A stretch of DNA of 64,000 nucleotides from Nocardia rhizosphaerihabitans (GCF_014646295.1 NZ_BMNE01000002.1:993440-1057439), one strand, 5' to 3'; numbered from the stretch's first letter, positions 1-9,165 are shown. The notes: a model not told the origin generated them from the sequence alone. Numbers and translations: made by a program.

Positions 1-642
1 CAGGATGCGCTCGATATCGGGCAGGAAGCCCAGGTCGAGCATCTCGTCGGCCTCGTCCAGGACGAGCACGCCGATCTTGCCGAGGATCAGGTGGTTCTGG
101 TTGGCCAGGTCCAGCAGGCGGCCGGGGGTGCCGACGACCACGTCGACGCCGTCGCGCAGCGCCGCGATCTGGGTGTCGTAGGGGCGGCCACCGTAGATGG
201 CGGCGACCTTCAGCGAACCCTGGTGGTTGGTCAGGTACTTGCTCGCGTTCTCCAGGTCCTTGGTGACCTGGATGCACAGCTCGCGCGTCGGCACGATGAC
301 CAGCGCGCGCGGGGTGCCGTCGAGCGGGGTGGTGCCGGTGTCGGCGGTCGCGATGCGGTGCAGCAGCGGCACGCCGAAACCGAAGGTCTTGCCCATGCCG
401 GTGCGGGCCTGGCCGATGAGATCCTCGCCCGCCAGCGCCAGCGGCAGGGTCAGTTCCTGAATCGCGAAGGTGCGTTCGATCCCGATCTCGCCGAGTGCGC
501 GCACGATTTCCTCGCGCACGCCCAATTCGGCGAAACTCGGCGGGATGTGGGTGTTGTCCAGTTCGGCCGTCAGCAGGGTGTCGGTCAAACCGGGTTCCTG
601 TTCGACAGTGATCTTGCTCAGGGTTCGTGCCTTCCTCGTCAT
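1..642 (-). CDS. DEAD-box RNA helicase, N-terminal 214 residues (runs off left edge)
   Basis: ATP-dependent RNA helicase, expected to remodel RNA in the cytoplasm. The visible part is the first RecA-like domain: Q-motif Gln at about residue 62, Walker A ARTGMGKT (79-86), motif Ia PTREL (118-122), GG (151-152), TPGR (172-175) and motif II DEAD (196-199). The C-terminal helicase domain lies outside the window. The start is an ATG at 640-642; no other in-frame start gives the Q-motif a normal N-terminal extension of about 35 residues. In M. tuberculosis the neighbourhood that follows (ferritin-like, DUF3107, TetR, DUF3152, MoeZ) is next to rhlE (Rv3211), so this is probably its orthologue. The family call is firm; the specific substrate is unknown. 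Confidence 0.95.
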   Translation of the reverse strand, partial: MTRKARTLSKITVEQEPGLTDTLLTAELDNTHIPPSFAELGVREEIVRALGEIGIERTFAIQELTLPLALAGEDLIGQARTGMGKTFGFGVPLLHRIATADTGTTPLDGTPRALVIVPTRELCIQVTKDLENASKYLTNHQGSLKVAAIYGGRPYDTQIAALRDGVDVVVGTPGRLLDLANQNHLILGKIGVLVLDEADEMLDLGFLPDIERIL

Positions 643-1100
643 TGCATCTCGCACGCACGAGGTGGGGCGGGCCGGTCGGCCCGCGACGACCACATATCCG
701 CCTGTGATATTCACCGGGCCTGCACCGATCGCTATCGCGTCATCGGCGCGGCACATCGGTGATGCGGATTCGGTGCGCGCACATTTTCCGTGGCCAACGC
801 CGCCGTCCGCCCGCGCTGGACGCCGGTGGAGCGCAGCGCCCGCGAGAGCGGGAGTGTCGCGCCCGCAGGGTCTGCCGGGGCGAGGAAACTAGCGTTGTCC
901 ACGGTGATTGTAGCGTGATATTGTTCGCAACCCGAATTTCGGCGCGACGGACATCGGCGCGAATACCCGGCGCGACATCGCATTGCCGTGGTCCGGCCGT
1001 GTGTCACAGCACAATTCGGCGGCCGCGATTTCGCGCGTGTCCGCCGCGTGTAACAGAACTCACTTGGTACCGCCGGTACCGGGTGTGAGACATTCTTGGC
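643..1100. other. 458-bp divergent intergenic region
   Basis: Separates the leftward helicase gene from the rightward hydrolase gene and should hold both promoters. Base composition drops towards A/T around 885-940, a plausible promoter zone for one or both genes. No convincing small ORF or RNA gene was seen. The only clear sequence structure is the double GGTACC element at 1066-1080, listed separately. Confidence 0.5.
1066..1080. promoter_or_regulatory. Candidate operator: two GGTACC half-sites
   Basis: GGTACC-GCC-GGTACC lies 20 bp upstream of the GTG start at 1101. Each half is itself palindromic and the pair is flanked by an imperfect CTCAC...GTGAG inverted repeat. This is the arrangement of a dimer-binding repressor site placed over the start-proximal promoter. 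The binding protein is unknown. Confidence 0.3.
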
Positions 1101-2153
1101 GTGAGCATCACCGACACCGTCACCACCGCCGCGCGCAACGCGTGGGCGCTGAGCTTCGGCGCGGGCATCGAACCGCCGAACCCGGCCCCCTCGACCGTGC
1201 TGTGGGACGAGCCGCATCGCTTGCTGCGTCGCTACGAATCCGAATCCGCTTCCGCCACAACGGATTCCGCGGTGCTGCTGGTGCCGCCGCTGGCCGCGCC
1301 CGCGACCTGCTTCGACCTGCGTCCCGACCAGAGCCTGGCGCGGCACCTGGTCTCGACCGGCCGTTCGACCTACCTCGTCGACTACGGCGACATCTCCTTC
1401 GCCGATCGCCGGATGGGTTTCGAGGACTGGGTCACCGACATCCTGCCCGAGGCGATCCTGCGCACCAGCGCCGATCGCGGCGGCGTGCCCGTCGACCTGG
1501 TCGGCTGGTCCATCGGCGGCGTGTTCGCCCTGCTCACCGCGGCCGCGAACCCGGAACTGCCGATCCGCTCGGTGACCGGCGTCGGCTCGCCCCTGGACTA
1601 CAACAAGATGCTCGGCATGCCGCAGCTGCGCGCGGTCGCGAGCCTCACCGGCGGCCAGGCCACCACCGCGCTGGTGCGGGCCGCGGGCGGCATCCCCGCG
1701 CCGCTGGTCAAGATCGGCTACCGGCTCGCCGCCTTCGAGCGGGAACTGGCGCGGCCGGTATTCCTCGCGAGCAATATCGCGCGCACCGAGACGCTGGCCA
1801 AGATGGAATCCATCGACCGGTTCCAGGCCGCCATGCCCGGCTACCCCGGCCGCTTCTACGGCCAGATCTGGGGCCGGTTCATCCTCGCCAACGACATCGG
1901 CAAGGGCAGAATCGAATTGCGTGACCGCACCGTCGAACTCGCCGACGTGCGGGTGCCGGTGCTGCTGGTCGGCGGCACCGCCGACGTGATCACCCCCAAG
2001 GCCGCCGTCGAGGCGGGTCTGCGCACCCTCACCGGCTCCCCGTCGGTCACCTACGAGGTCGCCCCCGGCAGCCATCTCGGCATCCTCGCCGGGCCCGACG
2101 CGCGCCACACCACGTGGACCTACCTCGACAAGTTCCTGGCGGAGCGCGATTGA
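1101..2153 (+). CDS. Alpha/beta hydrolase related to the PHA synthase (PhaC) family
   Basis: 350-residue alpha/beta-hydrolase fold protein. The nucleophile elbow is GWSIGG with Ser137; the acid is Asp295 in GGTADV and the base is His325 in PGSHLG, so a full Ser-Asp-His triad is present. True PHA synthases use Cys in the G-x-C-x-G elbow and are longer (about 560-600 residues). The central region (LVPPLAAPATCFDLRP, STYLVDYGDISFADR) resembles the PhaC core. A thioester or lipid hydrolase/acyltransferase role is more likely than polymer synthesis. Start is GTG; no better upstream start. It reads alone, followed 28 bp later by the ferritin-like gene. Confidence 0.85.
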   Translation: MSITDTVTTAARNAWALSFGAGIEPPNPAPSTVLWDEPHRLLRRYESESASATTDSAVLLVPPLAAPATCFDLRPDQSLARHLVSTGRSTYLVDYGDISFADRRMGFEDWVTDILPEAILRTSADRGGVPVDLVGWSIGGVFALLTAAANPELPIRSVTGVGSPLDYNKMLGMPQLRAVASLTGGQATTALVRAAGGIPAPLVKIGYRLAAFERELARPVFLASNIARTETLAKMESIDRFQAAMPGYPGRFYGQIWGRFILANDIGKGRIELRDRTVELADVRVPVLLVGGTADVITPKAAVEAGLRTLTGSPSVTYEVAPGSHLGILAGPDARHTTWTYLDKFLAERD

Positions 2154-2181
2154 TCATCGATCGGGACTAAGGTTGATACCC

Positions 2182-2871
2182 ATGGGAGCACAGACCTCTG
2201 CCGCGCCGGATGTTGTCTCGACCGAACCGCTCGCCGCGGATCACCCAGGGGTGACCGAGCTGTTCGCCGTCGTCGCCTACGGTGAGATCTCCGCGTTCTA
2301 CCGGCTGGCCGAAGAGGCCAAGCTGGCGCCGTCGCTGCGCGGCCGGGTGGCCGTCGCCAAGATGGCCGCCGCCGAGCTGGCGCACTTCGAGACCCTCGAG
2401 GCCGCCTTGGCCGCGCGGGGCGCCGATCCCGAGGTGTCGATGGCGCAGTACCAGGGCGCGCTGGACTCCTACCACGCCTCTACCGACCCGTCGACCTGGC
2501 TCGAGTCGATGGTGAAGTTCTACGTCGGCGACGGTCTGGCCGCCGACTTCTACACCGAGATCGTCGGCGTGCTCCCCGCCGAGGTCGCCGATGTGGTGCG
2601 CGATGTACTCGCCGAGACCGGCCACTCGCAGTTCGTGGTCGACGAGGTCCGCAGCGCGGTGGCGGCCAGCCGCTCCGAGCGCGACCGGCTCACCCTGTGG
2701 GGCCGCAGGCTCCTCGGCGAGGCGATCACCCAGGCGCAGTACGTGATGGCCCAGCGCGACGAGCTGGCCGAACTGGTCCTCGCCGCGACCGGCGACCTCA
2801 ACGGCATCGCGACCCTGTTCGACCGCATGCAGGAGCGCCACGCCGCCCGCATGGCCGAACTCGGCTTGTAA
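2182..2871 (+). CDS. Ferritin-like fold protein (MiaE-like, Rv3210c type)
   Basis: 229-residue all-helical protein of the ferritin-like superfamily, resembling the MiaE_2/tRNA-hydroxylase-like family seen in actinobacteria. Candidate di-iron ligands are the Glu in AYGEISAFYRL, the E-x-x-H in AAELAHFETLE, the Glu in FYTEIVGV and the His in TGHSQFVVDE. The ATG at 2182 is chosen over the TTG at 2173 because TAAGG at 2168-2172 is correctly spaced only for the ATG. Its stop abuts the stop of the convergent XRE gene. Substrate unknown; tRNA hydroxylation is only a family-level suggestion. Confidence 0.85.
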   Translation: MGAQTSAAPDVVSTEPLAADHPGVTELFAVVAYGEISAFYRLAEEAKLAPSLRGRVAVAKMAAAELAHFETLEAALAARGADPEVSMAQYQGALDSYHASTDPSTWLESMVKFYVGDGLAADFYTEIVGVLPAEVADVVRDVLAETGHSQFVVDEVRSAVAASRSERDRLTLWGRRLLGEAITQAQYVMAQRDELAELVLAATGDLNGIATLFDRMQERHAARMAELGL

Positions 2872-3729
2872 CTACCCGACGACCGCGCGGCCCGGCACCA
2901 GGCGCAGTTCCGGTGCGCGGGCGGCGGCCTCGCGGGGTAGCCAGATGACGACCTGCTGATCGCGATCGGCGGACAGGGTCTGCACGGTGAAGGTGAGGGT
3001 GCCGCGGCTGGGGTGTTCGAAGCCGAGAAGGCTGGGGATGTCCTCGGCCAGGCGGTGTGGTTGCCAGCGGCGGGCGAATTCCGGTTCGGTGCACAGGAAC
3101 GCGATGATCGCCGCGATGCGTTCGTCGTCGGGTCTGCGCAGCCGGGTTCGGGCGAGCTGGTCGGCGAGGTAATCGGCGAACTGGGCCCAGTCGGTGACCG
3201 TGGTGCGGGCCAGCGGGTGGCGGAAGGTCCAGACGGCCAGGTTGACCTGGTCCGGGTCGTCGAGCAGACCGAGCGGGGCGGCCAGGTCCTCCCACGCGGA
3301 GTTCCAGGCCAGCACGTTGGCGCGCGGGCCGAGCGCGAACGCGGGTGTCGGCGCGAGCGCGTCGAGGACGCTGCGCAACGCGGCGGGCACCTGATCCAGA
3401 ACCGGATCGAAAGCCGTACTCGGGCACCGGGATTCGCTGCCTGTGGTCAAGGCCAGCCAGCCGAAGTGGGCGCGTTCGGTGTCGTTGAACCGCAGCGCGG
3501 TGCCGAGCGCGTCGACCACCGCCATCGACGGATTGGTGTCGCGGCCCTGTTCGAGCCGGGCCAGGTAGTCGGCGCTGACACCGGCGAGCACCGCGACCTC
3601 CTCGCGGCGCAGGCCGGGAGTGCGGCGCCTGCCGCCGCCGGGCAGCCCGACGTCCTCGGGGCGCAGCTCGGCGCGACGGGCGACGAGCAGCTCCGCGAAT
3701 GCCGAACGGGCACCCGGTCGATCTGTCAT
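2872..3729 (-). CDS. XRE-family regulator with MmyB-like ligand-binding domain
   Basis: 285-residue DNA-binding protein. The N-terminal helix-turn-helix covers about residues 15-80 (RRTPGLRREEVAVLAGVSADYLARLEQGRDTNPS); the rest matches the MmyB-like ligand-binding domain (FALGPRANVLAWNSAWEDL, TDWAQFADYLADQLARTR, GFEHPSRGTLTF). Such regulators usually control a divergently transcribed neighbour. Here that is the YceI gene, with the perfect palindrome 3815-3832 between them. Start ATG at 3729; ATGs at 3744 and 3780 are possible but add residues the family does not need. A second regulator of the same type lies at 54517. Confidence 0.9.
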   Translation of the reverse strand: MTDRPGARSAFAELLVARRAELRPEDVGLPGGGRRRTPGLRREEVAVLAGVSADYLARLEQGRDTNPSMAVVDALGTALRFNDTERAHFGWLALTTGSESRCPSTAFDPVLDQVPAALRSVLDALAPTPAFALGPRANVLAWNSAWEDLAAPLGLLDDPDQVNLAVWTFRHPLARTTVTDWAQFADYLADQLARTRLRRPDDERIAAIIAFLCTEPEFARRWQPHRLAEDIPSLLGFEHPSRGTLTFTVQTLSADRDQQVVIWLPREAAARAPELRLVPGRAVVG

Positions 3730-3814
3730 GTCTTCGCCTGCCATGTCTCGATAGTGCCCGGTCCTGGTTCCCGCAGCCACGCCCTGCCGGGTCCAGGATA
3801 AGCGCGGTCTGGCT

Positions 3815-3832
3815 ACCGGACCACGGTCCGGT
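3815..3832. promoter_or_regulatory. Perfect 8-2-8 palindrome, candidate operator for the XRE/MmyB regulator
   Basis: ACCGGACC-AC-GGTCCGGT sits between the divergent XRE (start 3729) and YceI (start 3845) genes, 12 bp before the YceI start codon and next to its Shine-Dalgarno GGTGGAG. The symmetry is exact over 16 positions. Binding here would block YceI transcription or early elongation. That the neighbouring regulator binds it is inference from position. Confidence 0.5.
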
Positions 3833-3844
3833 CAGGGTGGAGTC

Positions 3845-4381
3845 ATGACTTCCTCGACACAGACCCAGCAGCTGAAGACCGGATCCTGGGCGCTCGACGC
3901 CAGCCACTCCACGGTCGCCTTCACCGTGCGCCACCTGGGCATCGCCAAGGTCCGTGGCGGATTCACCCGCTTCGAGACCGAGTTCGTCGTCGACGAGACC
4001 GGCGCCGCGACCATCGGCGCCACCATCGACCTCGACTCCTTCGACACCGGCAACGCCGACCGCGACGCCCACGTCCGCAATGCCGATTTCCTCGACGTCG
4101 CCAACCGCCCGACCCTGACCTTCCGCGCCACCGGGCCGGTCCGGATCGCCGAATCGTTCACCGTCACCGGCGAGGCCACCCTCGGCACCGTCACCAAGCC
4201 GGTGACCCTGGACGTCGAGTGGGGTGGGGTCGCCGACTTCATGGACGGCACCCGCCACGCCGGTTTCTCCGCGACCGGCACCATCAAGCGCACCGACTTC
4301 GGCGTCGGTGGACCCATGCCGGGCATGCTGTCGGATGCCGTCAAGATCGAACTCGACATCGAGCTCGTCGAGCCGGCCTGA
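3845..4381 (+). CDS. YceI-family polyisoprenoid/lipid-binding protein
   Basis: 178-residue single-domain lipocalin-like YceI protein. Typical features are WALDASHSTVAFTVRHLGIAKVRGGF near the N-terminus, the AxIDLDSFDTGNADRDAHVRNADFLDV core, and GTIKRTDFGVGGPMPGMLSDAVKI near the C-terminus. YceI proteins bind long isoprenoid or fatty-acyl chains in a beta-barrel. There is no signal peptide, so it is predicted to be cytoplasmic. Family members are often induced by acid, solvent or oxidative stress. The probable controller is the divergent XRE/MmyB protein. Confidence 0.93.
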   Translation: MTSSTQTQQLKTGSWALDASHSTVAFTVRHLGIAKVRGGFTRFETEFVVDETGAATIGATIDLDSFDTGNADRDAHVRNADFLDVANRPTLTFRATGPVRIAESFTVTGEATLGTVTKPVTLDVEWGGVADFMDGTRHAGFSATGTIKRTDFGVGGPMPGMLSDAVKIELDIELVEPA

Positions 4382-4480
4382 CCCGTTCGCTCACAGCGCA
4401 GCTGGGCACGGGGACGGCGGTGTTCGCCCTCGACTAGCCTGGAGGCGACAACACAGGACTCTTACGTTCGGAGGTTGGCC

Positions 4481-4708
4481 GTGGAGGTCAAGATCGGTAT
4501 TTCGGATAGCCCGCGTGAGCTCGTGATCAACAGCGCGCAGAGCCCTGACGAGATCGAGGAGCTGGTGACCGAGGCGCTGAGCGGCGCGAGTGGCGTCGTC
4601 TCGCTGACCGATGAGAAGGGGCGCAAGTTCCTGATCCAGGCGGCGAAGGTTGCCTACGTGGAGATCGGCTCCCCCGCGGTCGGCCGCGTCGGCTTCGCCA
4701 CGGTCTGA
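4481..4708 (+). CDS. DUF3107 small conserved protein (TB9.4/Rv3208A type)
   Basis: 75-residue protein found throughout mycolata, function unknown. It has the family pattern: VEVKIGISDSPREL at the start, EIEELVTEAL in the middle, RKFLIQAAKVAYVEIG towards the end. The GTG at 4481 is chosen because GGAGG at 4470-4474 is 6 bp upstream; the TTG at 4475 overlaps the ribosome site. A strong hairpin terminator follows at 4858. The next gene is a convergent TetR regulator, the same order as recalled for Rv3208A/Rv3208 in M. tuberculosis. Confidence 0.92.
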   Translation: MEVKIGISDSPRELVINSAQSPDEIEELVTEALSGASGVVSLTDEKGRKFLIQAAKVAYVEIGSPAVGRVGFATV

Positions 4709-4857
4709 GCGGTTCCGCCACTCCGAAATTCGGCCGACCACTGCGGTGCGGGATGGGTTCCTGATCGGGCCTGCGGGAGAGTTTTCCCAGGGTTCTGGGT
4801 GTACCCGGCGAGTTACCCATGTACTCGCGAGATCGGTTGTCCACGTTCGGAAATGGC

Positions 4858-4891
4858 GAAGGCCTGTCATCCCCCAGGATGACAGGCCTTC
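4858..4891. terminator. Bidirectional intrinsic terminator
   Basis: Perfect 14-bp inverted repeat, GAAGGCCTGTCATC and GATGACAGGCCTTC, around a 6-base loop, followed on the plus strand by the T-rich run gtttgtttc. It lies between the convergent DUF3107 and TetR genes and can serve both. Confidence 0.85.
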
Positions 4892-4906
4892 GTTTGTTTC
4901 GGTCGC

Positions 4907-5587
<681 letters not shown>

Positions 5588-5763
5588 TTACCCCGGCCCA
5601 GGGGTGTTCGGTCCGGTATCCCACGAACGATACCCGCACGGTGTTCCCATGAGGTTTCGCCCTGGAAATGTAGTACCAGGCCCCAGGGTTCGCCGGGCCG
5701 TAACCGCGCGATCTGCTGCGGCCGCCGCAAGGGCCGGGTTGCGCACTGTGAGAATCTGGTGGG

Positions 5764-6852
5764 GTGACCGACCGACCGGAACGACCATCCGGCGGCGGGC
5801 GCGATGTCGCTCGCCCCACGCAACCCACCGAGTCCGGTTCTGTGACGTCGGCGCCAGAAGGGCGAGAACTGCAGGTTTACGACCCGCTCGGGCTGTATCA
5901 GCCCGCCGACCGATCCCGGCAGCCGCTGCGCGCCCGCTGGAACCCCACCGAGACCGACAACGGCAGGCCGCGCAGCCCGCAGCGCGACGCGAAGAAGCAG
6001 AGCGCGGTCGGCCGGTTCGTCCGCCGCTACGGCTGGCGGGCCTACGCCCTGCCGGTATTGCTGGCCGTCACCGTGCTGGTGGTCGTCGACGCCCTGCGCG
6101 CGAACCCGATGCCCGCCGCAAACGATCCCGGCTTCGGCGCGCTCAGCCCCAAAGTGGCCCAGTCCGGCATCATCGGCGCACCACCCGGGGACGGGAAGTT
6201 CCCGCCGAACCTGCCGCTGGGCGCGCTGCCGGAAGGCGGCGACTACGTCGACCGCGGGGCGGGCACCTGGCATGTCGTGCCCGGAACCAGTGCCCAGGTC
6301 GGCGCAGGCACCGAACGCGTCTTCCGCTACACCGTCGAGGTGGAGGACGGCATCGACACCGCGCCGTTCGGCGGTGACGCCGCCGTGGCCAAGATGGTCG
6401 AGACGACCCTGGCCAACCCGAAGAGCTGGACCCACGACCCCCGCTTCGGCTTCCAGCGCATCGATGCAGGCGAACCGGACTTCCGGCTCTCGCTCACCTC
6501 GCGCGAGAGCACCCGCGCCGCGTGCGGATTCGAGATCCCGATCGACTCGTCCTGCTACAACGCCGACATCGACCGCGTGGTGCTCTCCGAGGTGCGCTGG
6601 GTGCGTGGCGCGCTCGCCTTCGACGGCGACATCGGTTCCTACCGGCAGTATCAGATCAACCACGAGGTCGGTCACGCCATCGGCTACCACGGGCATCAGC
6701 CGTGCGAGACCGACGGCGGTCTCGCGCCGATCATGATGCAGCAGACCTTCGGCACCAAGAACAACGACATCGCGTTGCTCGACCCGCACGGTGTGGTGCC
6801 CGCCGACGGCAAGACCTGCCGCTTCAACCCCTGGCCGTACCCGCGCGGATAG
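5764..6852 (+). CDS. DUF3152 membrane-anchored putative zinc metalloprotease
   Basis: 362 residues. A Pro/Arg-rich cytoplasmic N-terminus (1-95) is followed by one transmembrane helix at about 97-117 (ALPVLLAVTVLVVVDAL) and an extracytoplasmic domain. HEVGHAIG at residues 300-307 is an HExxHxxG zinc-peptidase motif with Glu301 as the probable catalytic base, followed by Y-H-G-H. The third histidine falls at 309 or 311, not the 310 expected in canonical HExxHxxGxxH metzincins. Cysteines in CGFEIPIDSSC and the C-terminal CETDGG/CRFNPW could form disulphides outside the cell. Start is GTG with GGGG directly upstream. Substrate unknown. Confidence 0.9.
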   Translation: MTDRPERPSGGGRDVARPTQPTESGSVTSAPEGRELQVYDPLGLYQPADRSRQPLRARWNPTETDNGRPRSPQRDAKKQSAVGRFVRRYGWRAYALPVLLAVTVLVVVDALRANPMPAANDPGFGALSPKVAQSGIIGAPPGDGKFPPNLPLGALPEGGDYVDRGAGTWHVVPGTSAQVGAGTERVFRYTVEVEDGIDTAPFGGDAAVAKMVETTLANPKSWTHDPRFGFQRIDAGEPDFRLSLTSRESTRAACGFEIPIDSSCYNADIDRVVLSEVRWVRGALAFDGDIGSYRQYQINHEVGHAIGYHGHQPCETDGGLAPIMMQQTFGTKNNDIALLDPHGVVPADGKTCRFNPWPYPRG

Positions 6853-6949
6853 GGCAGTCGCCCATGCTGGACCATGGGTGGGAAGAACAGCGCGGCCTCC
6901 CACGTTGCATGTACCAGGAAAAGCCGCCGATAAACACAGGAGCTCTGAC

Positions 6950-8131
6950 GTGTCATTCAACGGGTCTCTGCCGCCGCTCGTCGAGCCGGCCGCGGAACTG
7001 ACCAAGGACGAGGTCGCTCGCTACAGCAGGCACCTGATCATTCCTGATCTGGGCGTCGACGGTCAGAAGCGGTTGAAGAACGCCAAGGTGCTCGTGATCG
7101 GCGCGGGCGGGCTCGGTTCGCCCGCCCTGCTGTACCTGGCCGCGGCCGGTGTCGGCACGCTCGGCATCGTCGAGTTCGACGAGGTCGACATGTCGAACCT
7201 GCAGCGCCAGGTCATCCACGGCGAGTCCGACATCGGCCGCCCCAAGGCCGACAGCGCCCGCGATTCCGTCCTGGAGATCAACTCCGGGATCGATGTGCGG
7301 CTGCACAAGATCCGGCTGGAACCGGACAACGCCGTCGAACTGTTCCGTGAGTACGACCTGATCGTCGACGGCACCGACAATTTCGCGACCCGCTACCTCG
7401 TCAACGACGCCGCCGTCCTCGCGGGCAAGCCCTACGTGTGGGGCTCGATCTACCGCTTCGAGGGCCAGGTCTCGGTGTTCTGGGAGGACGCCCCCGACGG
7501 CCGCGGCATCAACTACCGCGACCTGTACCCGGAGGCCCCGCCGCCGGGCATGGTCCCGTCCTGCGCCGAGGGCGGCGTGCTCGGCGTGCTGTGCGCGTCG
7601 ATCGGTTCGGTGATGGTGACCGAGGCGATCAAGCTGATCACCGGCATCGGTGAGACGCTGCTGGGCCGCCTGATGGTCTACGACGCACTGGACATGAATT
7701 ACCGCACCATCAAGCTGCGCCGCGATCCCGAGCGTCAGCCGATCACCGAACTGATCGACTACGAGGCGTTCTGCGGCGTGGTCTCGGAGGAGGGTATGGC
7801 CGCCGCGGCAGGGTCCACGATCACCGCCGCCGAGCTGAAGGATCTGCTCGACGCGGACAAGGTCGAGCTGATCGACGTCCGTGAGCCGGTCGAGTGGGAC
7901 ATCGTCCACATCAAGGGCGCGACACTGATCCCCAAGGACCGCATCCTCTCCGGCGAGGCGCTCGCGGAACTGCCGCAGAACAAGCAGATCGTGCTGCACT
8001 GCAAGACCGGTATCCGCTCGGCCGAGGCGCTGGCCGCGCTCAAGCGCGCCGGTTTCGCCGACGCCACGCACCTGCAGGGCGGCGTCGTCGCCTGGGCCAA
8101 GCAGATCGATCCGTCGCTGCCGGTCTACTGA
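6950..8131 (+). CDS. moeZ: MoeZ: adenylyltransferase/sulfurtransferase
   Basis: 393-residue two-domain protein. Residues 1-290 are a ThiF/MoeB-like E1 domain with the nucleotide loop GAGGLG (51-56) that adenylates the C-terminal Gly of a ubiquitin-like sulfur carrier. Residues about 295-393 are a rhodanese domain with the persulfide Cys351 in HCKTGIRSA. In mycolata this protein charges sulfur carriers for molybdopterin and cysteine/thioamide pathways. It would supply the Mo cofactor that NarG (50253-53978) needs, though it is not linked to it. Start GTG at 6950 with AGGAG at 6937-6941; longer in-frame extensions read back into DUF3152. Confidence 0.95.
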   Translation: MSFNGSLPPLVEPAAELTKDEVARYSRHLIIPDLGVDGQKRLKNAKVLVIGAGGLGSPALLYLAAAGVGTLGIVEFDEVDMSNLQRQVIHGESDIGRPKADSARDSVLEINSGIDVRLHKIRLEPDNAVELFREYDLIVDGTDNFATRYLVNDAAVLAGKPYVWGSIYRFEGQVSVFWEDAPDGRGINYRDLYPEAPPPGMVPSCAEGGVLGVLCASIGSVMVTEAIKLITGIGETLLGRLMVYDALDMNYRTIKLRRDPERQPITELIDYEAFCGVVSEEGMAAAAGSTITAAELKDLLDADKVELIDVREPVEWDIVHIKGATLIPKDRILSGEALAELPQNKQIVLHCKTGIRSAEALAALKRAGFADATHLQGGVVAWAKQIDPSLPVY

Positions 8132-8151
8132 TCGGATAACTGCACTGTTGC

Positions 8152-8180
8152 CGACCTCGCCGAAGATTGCGGCGAGGTCG
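8152..8180. terminator. Hairpin after moeZ
   Basis: An 11-bp perfect stem, CGACCTCGCCG and CGGCGAGGTCG, with a 7-base loop, 21 bp after the moeZ stop. There is no T-tract, so it would be the U-less type common in actinobacteria. Confidence 0.5.
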
Positions 8181-8243
8181 CAAAGTGGAGTGTGCCAGCG
8201 TGCCTTCGGGGTTGCGGTGCCGTGGCGGGGTTACGGTACGGCC

Positions 8244-9095
8244 GTGACCTCAGTCGAACCTCCCGAGCATGTGCGCGCCACATTCGGACTTCGCGAAGTG
8301 ACACCGGTCTGTCTCGGCGACTGGGACGGTGGCTGGCGATTGGGTGACGTGGTGCTGAGTCCGGTGGCCGATCACGCGCGGGCCGCGTGGTCGGCGAAGG
8401 TGCGCGAGACGCTCGCGGTCGACGGGCTGCGGGTGGCGCGCCCGGTGCGGGCCACCGACGGCCGGTATGTGGTCTCGGGCTGGCGCGCCGACACCTACGT
8501 CGACGGCGCGCCGGAACCGCGCTACGACGAGGTGGTCTCGGTGTCGCTGCGGTTACACAAGGCGACAGCGCAATTGGACCGTCCCCGCTTCCTGGTCCAG
8601 CCCCCGGTCGCGCCCTGGGTCGACGTCGACGTGTTCGTCGCCGCCGACCGCGCCGCCTGGGAACCGGTGCCGCTGCGCAGCCTGCGCACCGGCGGCGTCC
8701 CGCTCGGCGAGACTCCCGACGCTCTGCGCAGTCTCGAACTGATCGGCCAGCTCTCGACCCTGCGCAAGCCGGTCCGCAGCCCCGACCAGCTCGTCCACGG
8801 CGACCTCTTCGGCACCGTCCTGTTCGCCGGCGCGCACACCCCTGGCCTCACCGACATCACCCCCTACTGGCGCCCGGCCACCTGGGCAGCGGGCGTCGTC
8901 GTCGTCGACGCGCTGGCCTGGGGCGGCGGCGACGACGGACTCCTGGACCGCTGGTCCTCCCTGCCCGAATGGCCCCAGATGCTGTTGCGCGCGTTGATGT
9001 TCCGCCTCGCCGTGCACGCACTGCACCCGCGTTCCACCCCCGAGGCGTTCCCGGGTCTGGCCCGCACGGCGGACATGGTCCGGTTGGCGCTGTAG
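8244..9095 (+). CDS. TIGR02569-family protein (Rv3205c type), kinase-like fold
   Basis: 283-residue protein of a family confined to actinobacteria and distantly related to aminoglycoside phosphotransferases/choline kinases. The segment LVHGDLFGTVLFAG (near 8795-8835) resembles the catalytic HGDxxxxN loop but lacks the Asn, and ITPYWRPATWAAGVVVVDALAWGG follows where the metal-binding DxxD would be. Catalytic activity is therefore uncertain. GTG at 8244 is used; the longer frame back to 8148 runs through the moeZ hairpin. Order after moeZ matches M. tuberculosis Rv3206c-Rv3205c. Confidence 0.85.
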   Translation: MTSVEPPEHVRATFGLREVTPVCLGDWDGGWRLGDVVLSPVADHARAAWSAKVRETLAVDGLRVARPVRATDGRYVVSGWRADTYVDGAPEPRYDEVVSVSLRLHKATAQLDRPRFLVQPPVAPWVDVDVFVAADRAAWEPVPLRSLRTGGVPLGETPDALRSLELIGQLSTLRKPVRSPDQLVHGDLFGTVLFAGAHTPGLTDITPYWRPATWAAGVVVVDALAWGGGDDGLLDRWSSLPEWPQMLLRALMFRLAVHALHPRSTPEAFPGLARTADMVRLAL

Positions 9096-9120
9096 GCGGA
9101 ACCGGCACGGACTGATAGTC

Positions 9121-9165
9121 CGTCGCAGTGGCTGAATCCCTTGAGACTCAACGCTTCCTGCGACG
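9121..9165. promoter_or_regulatory. Nested inverted repeats upstream of the SCO2524-like cassette
   Basis: An outer pair CGTCGCAG (9121-9128) and CTGCGACG (9158-9165) encloses the palindrome TTGAG-A-CTCAA (9141-9151). The A/T-rich TATTTT at 9174-9179 follows. The element lies between the stop of the previous gene (9095) and the cassette start (9261), so it may be a leader hairpin or operator. No regulator is encoded nearby. Confidence 0.35.

Noticed and set aside
1101..2153. Naming the hydrolase a PHA synthase
   Set aside because: Its nucleophile is Ser137, not Cys, and it is about 200 residues too short for PhaC.
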